DNA of 21,473 nt from contig JBPCIX010000020.1 of assembly GCA_051005875.1 (NCBI GenBank), forward strand, positions 1-21,473, in the 5' to 3' direction. The notes below the pieces were generated by a model, which saw only the letters and a program-made list of their open reading frames with translations, was not told the DNA's origin and searched no databases. The DNA is from JBPCIX01 sp051005875. Its GTDB lineage: Bacteria > Actinomycetota > CADDZG01 > JAHWKV01. Positions 7,938 to 13,132 of this stretch are shown in pieces (position 1 is the stretch's first letter; every line of letters starts with the position of its first letter). The position numbers and the translations under genes are program-made.

Positions 7938-9086
7938 TTATGAGGCCTTTCCTTTCATGGCAACCGCTGTCTCAATTGCTACTTTCAAGCACTCCGCCGT
8001 CCGACTCCAGGAAAACGCCTGGGCCCTTTGTATTCCCAGGGCGCTTAGTTTCGCTCTCAGGCTTTCGTCGTTGACCACGCGCTCGATCGATTCCTCAATG
8101 TCATCCACGTCTGTTGGGTCGACAAGAATCGCCGCGTCCCCGGCAGCCTCTGCCGTCCCAGAACCAGTCGAGGTGACTACTGGGCATCCCGCGGCCATTG
8201 CCTCGATCACGGGCATTCCGAACCCCTCGTATAGCGATGGGTAGATCAGAGCTATTGCATGACGATAAAGAATATTAAGGGTGGCGTCGTCCACGTAACC
8301 AAGCATGATGACGTTGCCCACGCTAATTTGTTGCTTCAGAAGGTTGGAGAATTCTTCGGATCTCCAACCCCGGCCGCCTGCGATCACCAACCGCGGAAAC
8401 CCGGGCTGACGGGATCGGAGTCTCGCATGGGCTTGCAAGAGCCTTCTCAGGTTCTTGCGAGGTTCGAGGGTTCCAACGGAAAGCACATAATCATCCGGGA
8501 GTCTGCTCAAGTCGATTGAATCCGAGTTACTTTCAAGCCCTAGGAGTTCGGATCCAGGGGGGACAACGCAGATCATTGCCTTGTCGACTCCGAAATATTC
8601 GGAAATCTCAGTACGGACCGATTCCGAAATGGTGACGACCAACGTTGCACGCGCCAAGATGCCCTTTAGTTGTTTCGCTATATACCAGACACGTGTTTTG
8701 GGGTGAGTCTCGGGAAAGGTAAGGACGGACAGATCGTAGATGACTGGAATGTCCGCCGCCCTGCGGCTTCGCCGGTTCACGTAGCCGTTCCCCAGCATCG
8801 CATCAATCTCTCCCATAAAGAACTCCATCGGCGGTACCGCCCGGACATATTCGAGGAGCTTGAAGGCCCTGCTCGAGAAACAAATTTGTCTTAGCTGTAC
8901 CTTGGAGCCCAAAGCCGCCGCCTGCTTCGACAAAGGCCTAAGGGTTACGCCTGTGCCTGCGATACTCCAGTCGGAGGCCACTCTGGAAAGACCAGATATA
9001 GCTCCCAGAGTCCATCTCCCGACCCCCGTAAGCCCAGTCTGAGGGGCAGGCTCGGTCAGTGGAGCAGTGTCGAAAATGACTCTCAC
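7938..9086 (-). CDS. GT4-family glycosyltransferase (first gene of the polysaccharide cluster)
   Basis: A GT-B-fold transferase. The N-terminus VRVIFDTAPLTEP is followed by TGLTGVGRWTLGAI (the G-x-G-R acceptor loop). The donor domain has YVLSVGTLEPRKNLRRLLQA, LVIAGGRGW, LGYVDDATLNILYRHA and YEGFGMPVIEAMAAGCPVV, with an intact E-x7-E. It resembles the mannosyltransferase-like group that acts in exopolysaccharide and O-antigen assembly. The start is uncertain: GTG 9086 begins exactly at the first beta-strand and is used here, while TTG 9104 would add six residues (MWAPPP). Neither has a clear ribosome-binding site. It is the first gene of a six-gene minus-strand operon and is divergent from the Gly-rich gene pair. 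Confidence 0.88.
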   Translation of the reverse strand: MRVIFDTAPLTEPAPQTGLTGVGRWTLGAISGLSRVASDWSIAGTGVTLRPLSKQAAALGSKVQLRQICFSSRAFKLLEYVRAVPPMEFFMGEIDAMLGNGYVNRRSRRAADIPVIYDLSVLTFPETHPKTRVWYIAKQLKGILARATLVVTISESVRTEISEYFGVDKAMICVVPPGSELLGLESNSDSIDLSRLPDDYVLSVGTLEPRKNLRRLLQAHARLRSRQPGFPRLVIAGGRGWRSEEFSNLLKQQISVGNVIMLGYVDDATLNILYRHAIALIYPSLYEGFGMPVIEAMAAGCPVVTSTGSGTAEAAGDAAILVDPTDVDDIEESIERVVNDESLRAKLSALGIQRAQAFSWSRTAECLKVAIETAVAMKGKAS

Positions 9087-9192
9087 CGGCGGCGGGGCCC
9101 ACAATGCGCATGCAGCGTGTGTCCGTTGGATTCAAACAAATCAATGCGGGGCATTTTGCGCCTTTCGCCCGAGAACTGTTGCACCGTTGGGG

Positions 9193-9207
9193 AGGATAAC
9201 GTATCCT
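9193..9207. promoter_or_regulatory. Palindrome in the divergent intergenic region
   Basis: AGGATA-ACG-TATCCT is a perfect 6+3+6 inverted repeat. It lies between the divergent start of the polysaccharide operon (9086/9104) and the first Gly-rich gene (9328). The position suits an operator serving one or both directions. No matching regulator is encoded in the window, and the promoters themselves could not be placed with confidence. Confidence 0.3.
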
Positions 9208-9257
9208 TCCGAACACGGGGCCGTCCGCAATTTTGGCATACCTTAGATTCGTTCAGG

Positions 9258-9285
9258 CCAAGATGGACTACCCAAGATGGACTAC
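9258..9285. repeat. Perfect tandem 14-bp direct repeat in the leader of the first Gly-rich gene
   Basis: CCAAGATGGACTAC occurs twice back to back (9258-9271 and 9272-9285), ending 42 bases before the ATG at 9328. The unit is not in the coding region. It could be a regulator-binding pair, a leader RNA element or a simple slippage duplication. The paralogous gene downstream has a different tandem repeat at a similar place. Confidence 0.7.
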
Positions 9286-9327
9286 GTCGGGAAAAGTTTG
9301 TATTCAGGCATCTTAACGGAGGTTTTT

Positions 9328-9957
9328 ATGACACAGAAGAAGTTGACGGCAATTTTCGTCGTCCTTGCTCTATCGACAGGCATGCTGGCCGCACTATTTG
9401 TTAGCTCGGCATTCGGTGCCGTCACTTGTAACGCGGCGGGCAAGTGCGATCTTTCGTTTCTCCTTAAGACGGGCGACAGCGGCGACTCAGGCAAAACCGG
9501 CGACGGTGGCCCCGGTGGGCCCGGCGGCGCAAGCGGCGTAGCAGCTGCCGGCGATGGCGTTGGCGGCGCGGGCGGCGCGGGCGGCCCCGGCGGCCAAGCC
9601 GGCGGTAACGGGGGCATCGGTGGCGGCGGCGGAGCTGCGGGCGGCAGCGGCTACTACGCAGGCGCAACCACAGGCGGTGGCGACGGCGGCGGCGGAGCTG
9701 GCGGAGCTGGCGGGGCGGGCGTTTGCAACGCATCCGGAGGAGCCGGCGGCGATGGCCTCGGCTGTAACGGCGGCGATGGAGCGGCCGGCGGCGATGGCGG
9801 CATAGGCATCGGCGGCGAAGCCACATCTGGCGACGCGGGCGACGGTGGCGATGGAGCCGAAAGCGGTGACAGCGGTGACACGGGTAACATCACCTCGTGT
9901 CAGGCTGGGGATTCACTCACCAACACAGGCAGCCCCGTAACAGCTACTGCTTGCTAG
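9328..9957 (+). CDS. Secreted glycine-rich six-cysteine repeat protein, paralog 1
   Basis: 209 residues from ATG 9328, chosen because GGAGG (9318-9322) lies five bases upstream and a signal peptide begins there. Residues 1-30 are basic then hydrophobic (MTQKKLTAIFVVLALSTG...FG), with cleavage likely after SSAFG. A short cap follows with Cys34 and Cys40 (VTCNAAGKCDLSFLLKTG). About 135 residues of Gly-X-X and Gly-Gly-X triplets come next, starting collagen-like (GDS GDS GKT GDG GPG GPG) and ending Asp-rich (GDA GDG GDG). The end cap is ITSCQAGDSLTNTG. There are six cysteines in all (34, 40, 133, 146, 191, 209). No anchor motif is visible. I do not recognise a named family. Triplet spacing plus paired cysteines resembles polyglycine/polyproline-II bundles such as snow-flea antifreeze protein, but relatedness is not claimed. 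Confidence 0.85.
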   Translation: MTQKKLTAIFVVLALSTGMLAALFVSSAFGAVTCNAAGKCDLSFLLKTGDSGDSGKTGDGGPGGPGGASGVAAAGDGVGGAGGAGGPGGQAGGNGGIGGGGGAAGGSGYYAGATTGGGDGGGGAGGAGGAGVCNASGGAGGDGLGCNGGDGAAGGDGGIGIGGEATSGDAGDGGDGAESGDSGDTGNITSCQAGDSLTNTGSPVTATAC

Positions 9958-9966
9958 TAAATTCAA

Positions 9967-9998
9967 GGATTAAGGGCTCAAACAACCAGCCTTAATCC
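9967..9998 (+). other. Hairpin in the 3' untranslated region of Gly-rich paralog 1
   Basis: GGATTAAGG (9967-9975) and CCTTAATCC (9990-9998) form a perfect 9-bp stem around a 14-base loop. It lies between the stop codon and the intrinsic terminator. There is no U-tract, so it is not itself a terminator. An RNA-stabilising or protein-binding role is possible. Paralog 2 lacks an equivalent. Confidence 0.5.
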
Positions 9999-10005
9999 CG
10001 GAACC

Positions 10006-10041
10006 ATAGAAAAAAGGCCCCCGAGGGGGCCTTTTTTCTAT
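10006..10041. terminator. Strong intrinsic terminator after Gly-rich paralog 1
   Basis: A near-perfect palindrome with 17-base arms (10006-10022 and 10025-10041). The arms contain GGCCCCC and GGGGGCC, flanked by six A and six T residues. It has the GC stem and U-run of a rho-independent terminator and would also work on the opposite strand. Confidence 0.93.
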
Positions 10042-10140
10042 GTCTCAAGGCACCTTCCACTTAAAACAAGGGAATCTTTTCGCCCAAACGCGCGTGCATA
10101 AACCCCTTAACAGCCCGATAAAGGTATGTAAACCACCATC

Positions 10141-10160
10141 TAGGCACAATTAGGCACAAT
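10141..10160. repeat. Perfect tandem 10-bp direct repeat in the leader of the second Gly-rich gene
   Basis: TAGGCACAAT is repeated exactly twice, ending 29 bases before the ATG at 10190. AAAGGGG (10178-10183, with preceding A residues) follows as the likely ribosome-binding site. Sequence and period differ from the 14-bp tandem repeat of paralog 1, yet the placement is similar. Confidence 0.7.
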
Positions 10161-10189
10161 TAACTGAAAATTTAGTAAAGGGGTTCCAA

Positions 10190-11047
10190 ATGACACATAA
10201 GAAGTTGACGTCGATTCTCGTCGTCATTGCTCTATCCACCGGCATGCTCGCCGCTCTCTTTGTTAGCTCGGCGTTCGGTGCCGTCACGTGTAGCTCCACG
10301 GGCAAGTGTGATCTTTCGTTTCTCCTTAAGACAGGCGACACAGGCAAGACCGGCGGAAGCGGCGACGGCGGCCCAGGTGGGCCCGGCGGATCCAGCGGCG
10401 TAGCTGCAGCCGGCGATGGCATTGGCGGCGCAGGCGGCGCAGGCGGCCCCGGTGGCCAAGGCGGCGGCGAGGGCGGCATTGGCGGCGGCGGCGGAGCCGC
10501 TGGCGGTAACGGCGCCTTTGCAGGCGCAACCACAGGCGGCGGCGATGGCGGCGGCGGCGCAGGCGGCGCAGGCGGTGCCGGCGTTTGTAACGCAAACGGC
10601 GGTGCAGGCGGCGGCGACGGGCTCGGCTGTAACGGCGGCTTCGGCGGATACGGCGGTAACGGCGCAGCAGGCATTGGCGGCGAAGCCACGTCAGGCGACG
10701 CAGGCGACGGTGGCGACGGCGCCGAAAGCGGAGACACCGGCGACAGCGGCGGCATCACCGCCTGTCAGGCTGGAGATTCCCTAACCGGAACCGGTAGCTG
10801 CGTGACTGCCACTGCCGGTAACTACGCTGTACCGAACGGCGGAGCTGTACCGAACGGCGCCGCTGCAGCTAACAACAACAGCAACAGCAACAACAACAGC
10901 AACAACAACAGCAACGGCAACGGCGGCGCTGCACCTGGCCCCGCTGCACCTGGCCCCGCTGCACTTAACAACTCTGATACCGGCACCAATACCGGCGCCA
11001 GTACCAGTACCAGTACCAGTACCAATACCATTTCTTTTGGACCGTAG
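10190..11047 (+). CDS. Secreted glycine-rich six-cysteine repeat protein, paralog 2, with low-complexity tail
   Basis: 285 residues, ATG 10190 with an AAAGGGG ribosome-binding site. The first ~210 residues closely match paralog 1: signal peptide (MTHKKLTSILVVIALSTG), Cys34/Cys40 cap (VTCSSTGKCDLSFLLKTG), then Gly-X-X/Gly-Gly-X triplets, GVC and LGC cysteines, an Asp-rich stretch and the cap ITACQAGDSL. The sixth cysteine (GSC) is six residues earlier than its counterpart in paralog 1. It then continues about 75 residues that paralog 1 lacks: two AVPNG units, an Asn/Ser tract, two AAPGP units and alternating Thr-Ser, ending TISFGP. No LPxTG, lipobox or C-terminal membrane helix is seen. The Ser/Thr/Asn-rich tail could be a spacer or a glycosylation target (inference). 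The tandem arrangement and similar signal peptides show a local duplication. Confidence 0.85.
   Translation: MTHKKLTSILVVIALSTGMLAALFVSSAFGAVTCSSTGKCDLSFLLKTGDTGKTGGSGDGGPGGPGGSSGVAAAGDGIGGAGGAGGPGGQGGGEGGIGGGGGAAGGNGAFAGATTGGGDGGGGAGGAGGAGVCNANGGAGGGDGLGCNGGFGGYGGNGAAGIGGEATSGDAGDGGDGAESGDTGDSGGITACQAGDSLTGTGSCVTATAGNYAVPNGGAVPNGAAAANNNSNSNNNSNNNSNGNGGAAPGPAAPGPAALNNSDTGTNTGASTSTSTSTNTISFGP
10826..11027 (+). repeat. Cluster of short tandem repeats encoding the tail of Gly-rich paralog 2
   Basis: Four in-frame tandem repeats follow each other. An 18-bp unit starting GCTGTACCGAACGGCG occurs twice (10826-10861). An AAC/AGC trinucleotide tract spans 10871-10920. The 15-bp unit GCTGCACCTGGCCCC occurs twice plus a partial copy (10928-10964). 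A 6-bp ACCAGT unit is repeated at about 10997-11021. All unit lengths are multiples of three, so length changes by slippage would keep the reading frame. Confidence 0.85.
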
Positions 11048-11079
11048 CAATTCGGTAATTCAACAGGCATAAGGCCCTG

Positions 11080-11112
11080 AACAAAAAAGCCCCCGAAGGG
11101 GGCTTTTTTGTT
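11080..11112. terminator. Intrinsic terminator after Gly-rich paralog 2
   Basis: AACAAAAAAGCCCCC (11080-11094), a GAA loop and the complementary 15-base arm (11098-11112) form a strong GC hairpin with a six-T run. It mirrors the terminator of paralog 1 in design and separates the pair from the RsbW-like gene. Confidence 0.93.
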
Positions 11113-11132
11113 TTCTCTAAAGGTTTCATCGT

Positions 11133-11158
11133 GTTTAAAGGGGTGAGACTCTAGGTAT
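11133..11158 (+). promoter_or_regulatory. Sigma-B/sigma-F-type promoter upstream of the RsbW-like gene
   Basis: GTTTAA (11133-11138), a 14-base spacer and AGGTAT (11153-11158) fit the general-stress sigma-factor consensus GTTTAA-N12-15-GGGWAW with one mismatch. The start would be about 11165, giving a leader of about 30 bases before the ATG at 11197. Genes for RsbW-type regulators are often transcribed by the sigma factor they control. Confidence 0.5.
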
Positions 11159-11196
11159 CAACATATATTCAACGGCCCGGCCATGGTAATTAACGA

Positions 11197-11631
11197 ATGA
11201 ACCCAAATAACAATGGGTTCCAAACGCTCGAACTTCATTTGCCCGCTCGCAGGGAGTCGGTGAGAGTCGCGCGGCACGCCCTTGAGGACTTGGCGGAGAT
11301 TCCTGTAGCCGTTTTTGAAGACTTGAAACTACTCGTCAGCGAACTGGTTACCAATAGCATCAAGCACTCCGGGTTGAACAGCGCCGACCTGATTGAACTG
11401 AGGGTGAAGAGTGAGCTTGGCGTGGTGCGGGCGGAGGTTGCCGACAACGGGCCGGGCTTCAAGCAGGAACCCCCCCCGCCCATAACCGCTCGTGAATCAG
11501 GATGGGGACTGTTCTTGGTCGAACAGCTTTCTGACCGGTGGGGCCTGAGCGTCGATGGCGAAACGCGAGTGTGGTTTGAGCTGGACTTTCAGGCCGACAA
11601 CGTCAAGGACGGGGCGGGCCCACCCAGGTAG
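11197..11631 (+). CDS. RsbW/SpoIIAB-like anti-sigma factor serine kinase (HATPase)
   Basis: 144 residues with the compact GHKL ATPase fold of anti-sigma kinases. The N-box is ELVTNSIKH (Glu49, Asn53), the G1 box DNGPGF (Asp83) and the G2 box SGWGLFLVEQLSDRWG (102-116). Such proteins bind a stress or sporulation-type sigma factor and phosphorylate an anti-anti-sigma partner; other members are stand-alone regulatory kinases. No rsbV-like or sigma-factor gene adjoins it, so this is an orphan copy. No strong Shine-Dalgarno precedes ATG 11197. The last ~12 residues (DNVKDGAGPPR) are outside the domain. A sigma-B-like promoter lies upstream. Confidence 0.88.
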   Translation: MNPNNNGFQTLELHLPARRESVRVARHALEDLAEIPVAVFEDLKLLVSELVTNSIKHSGLNSADLIELRVKSELGVVRAEVADNGPGFKQEPPPPITARESGWGLFLVEQLSDRWGLSVDGETRVWFELDFQADNVKDGAGPPR

Positions 11632-11700
11632 GGCATTTAGGGTCGCACTGCATCCCGCGAAATCCGCGCCAATCGAGTGTGCCGCGGTCAGAATTTGGCC

Positions 11701-12705
11701 ATGCCCACGCGCGATGTTGTCCGAATCACCCTTGTAGTCGCCGCAACTGCGCTGGGCCTATTTGCCCTCTACCGAATCAGGCACGTGCTTTTACTTGTGG
11801 GCATCGCAGCTTTCCTGGCTCTGGCGCTTGAACCCGGCGTCACATTCCTGCAAAAGCGGCTGAAATCGAGATCCCTCGCCGTCGGCTTGATGATCACAAT
11901 GATCCTCCTGTTCGTCGGGCTCTTCTTTGCTTCGGTGGCCCCGCCGATCGTCAGGCAGACGCAAAGCCTGGTCCGGCAGTTTCCGGAGCTTAAAAGGACA
12001 ACGCTGGACGACCCGACGACCCCTCTCGGCCGGATCGAGAAACAGTTTAACGTGACCGAGAGGCTTGAAAAAGGCTCAAAGACCCTTACTCGCTCCGTGT
12101 CGAGCCTGCCCAGAGTGTTCGGAACGATCGTTGGATACATCGCTGACTTTCTGGTGGTTCTTGTGCTGACCATCTATTTCTTGTTACATTCCCCGGCAAT
12201 CAAAAAAGAGGGCGTGAAACTTATGCCCAAGGCAAGCCGAAAGCGAACGGCGCAAGTTTCGGAGATTGTCTTCGCAAAAGTAGGCGGCTGGATGGAAGGC
12301 AATGCCCTCATCTCGGTAATCGCCGGCATCGTGAGCTTCATCGGATTGATAGTGATTGGCGTTCCCTATCCAGCCGCCCTTGCGATGTGGGTTGCCATCG
12401 CCGACCTCATTCCCATGGTCGGGGCAATGTTGGGGGCGGTTGTATGCGTCACGGTTGCGTTTTTCGGAGGCATTGTTCCCGGGGTTGCGACCGCAATATT
12501 CTTCCTGGTTTACCAGCAGATCGAAAACTACTTGATCGGCCCCCGTGTGATGAAACGAGCCGTCGACGTCTCGCCGGCATCGGTGATAATTTCCGCGCTC
12601 GTTGGGGGAACTCTTTTGGGGCCAGTAGGAGTGCTGCTGGCGGTCCCGGCCGCAGCGTCGCTGAAGGTAATAGCCAACGAAGTACGGCGACCCGAACCCA
12701 CCTAA
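11701..12705 (+). CDS. AI-2E family transporter (TerC/TqsA-like permease fold)
   Basis: 334 residues from ATG 11701; a GTG at 11677 would add eight residues lacking family character. The pattern is that of the AI-2E family: two N-terminal helices (VVAATALGLFALYRI, LLVGIAAFLALALEP), a third helix near 60-80, a soluble loop with QSLVRQFPELKRT, then a C-terminal membrane core with IGLIVIGVPYPAALAMWVAI, DLIPMVGAMLGAVVCV and VGGTLLGPVGVLLAVPAAAS. The QQIENYLIGPRVMKR segment is highly typical. Members export small molecules or ions; the AI-2 role is shown only for a few and should not be assumed. It follows the RsbW-like gene by 69 bases on the same strand, so co-transcription is possible. Confidence 0.9.
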   Translation: MPTRDVVRITLVVAATALGLFALYRIRHVLLLVGIAAFLALALEPGVTFLQKRLKSRSLAVGLMITMILLFVGLFFASVAPPIVRQTQSLVRQFPELKRTTLDDPTTPLGRIEKQFNVTERLEKGSKTLTRSVSSLPRVFGTIVGYIADFLVVLVLTIYFLLHSPAIKKEGVKLMPKASRKRTAQVSEIVFAKVGGWMEGNALISVIAGIVSFIGLIVIGVPYPAALAMWVAIADLIPMVGAMLGAVVCVTVAFFGGIVPGVATAIFFLVYQQIENYLIGPRVMKRAVDVSPASVIISALVGGTLLGPVGVLLAVPAAASLKVIANEVRRPEPT

Positions 12706-12759
12706 CCGCGGAGCGGGCATGTGAGGCGCCCCGCAAGGCAGTGCAGAACGCCAGTCCAG

Positions 12760-12832
12760 TGGCCAGGGGCAGAATCGAACTGCCGACACCGCGGTTTTCA
12801 GCCGCGTGCTCTGCCGACTGAGCTACCTGGCC
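12760..12832 (-). tRNA. tRNA-Phe (GAA)
   Basis: A 73-base cloverleaf on the minus strand. The acceptor stem is GGCCAGG/CCTGGCC with discriminator A, the D-arm GCTC...GAGC, and the anticodon stem CGCGG/CCGCG around loop CTGAAAA (anticodon GAA). The variable loop is five bases and the T-arm GGCAG-TTCGATT-CTGCC. The 3' CCA is not encoded. AGTCGGCAG in the D-arm and TGTCGGCAG before the T-loop are internal near-repeats. Confidence 0.97.
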
Positions 12833-12854
12833 TTGCTTTTGCTCTTTAAATCCG

Positions 12855-12929
12855 CGCGGGCGACGGGCTTCGATCCCGCGACCTTCACCTTGACAGGGTG
12901 ACGAGCTAACCGTACTGCTCCACGCCCGC
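12855..12929 (-). tRNA. tRNA-Asp (GTC)
   Basis: A 75-base cloverleaf on the minus strand, 22 bases upstream of tRNA-Phe. The acceptor stem is GCGGGCG/CGCCCGC with discriminator G (an Asp identity element), the D-arm GAGC...GCTC, and the anticodon stem TCACC/GGTGA around loop CTGTCAA (anticodon GTC). The T-stem is GCGGG/CCCGT with loop ATCGAAG, so position 54 is A instead of the usual T. CCA is not encoded. The Asp-Phe order matches the Glu-Asp-Phe tRNA cluster of many actinobacteria, but no tRNA-Glu is found upstream here. Confidence 0.93.
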
Positions 12930-13057
12930 AGATTGTGAGTCGCCCCATCTTAACCTGGGCATGTTCACCTGTAATTCGCAACCGCCCAAGCTTGCCCAAT
13001 TCGCTACTAAACGTGCTCCATACGCCCCGTTCGGACGGACATTTAGCTCCTCAGCGA

Positions 13058-13090
13058 GTCGGCAGTTCGATTCTGCCCCTGGCCACTGGA
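13058..13090 (+). repeat. Inverted 33-bp copy of the tRNA-Phe 3' end (att-like site or tRNA remnant)
   Basis: This plus-strand segment begins GTCGGCAGTTCGATTCTGCC and ends GGCCACTGGA. It is identical over 33 bases to the T-arm, acceptor end and five flanking bases of the tRNA-Phe gene, which lies in the opposite orientation at 12755-12787. The two copies thus form an inverted repeat enclosing the anticodon half of tRNA-Phe and all of tRNA-Asp. Upstream of the copy is TTTAGCTCCTCAGCGAG, which looks D-arm-like but lacks an anticodon arm. No integrase gene is in the window. Confidence 0.85.
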
Positions 13091-13132
13091 AATTTTTCAC
13101 GTTTCGGGTGCCGGTGCTTCACGTTTGAGGTT

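Noticed and set aside
10150..10758. 202-codon proline/serine-rich minus-strand frame opposite Gly-rich paralog 2 (and similar ones opposite paralog 1)
   Set aside because: Proline-rich antisense frames are an automatic result of GGC/GGA glycine codons on the other strand. The plus-strand frames have ribosome-binding sites and signal peptides, and are followed by terminators.
9328..11047. PE_PGRS family membership for the Gly-rich proteins
   Set aside because: They are Gly-Gly-X rich like PGRS domains, but there is no PE domain; instead they have a classical signal peptide and cysteine caps.
12387..12821. Plus-strand open frame of 144 codons ending in GRIELPTPRFSAACSAD
   Set aside because: It overlaps the AI-2E gene in another frame, and its end is the complement of tRNA-Phe read as protein. 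The RIELPTPRF ending is the well-known spurious peptide from translated tRNA genes.
12906..13100. Minus-strand open frame with QWPGAESNCR
   Set aside because: It is a translation of the tRNA-Phe fragment and part of tRNA-Asp; no start signal or family character.
13096..13126. Direct repeat TTCACGTTT at 13096-13104 and 13118-13126 near the end of purM
   Set aside because: Nine bases twice in a short AT-rich stretch can arise by chance; no gene or element boundary fits.
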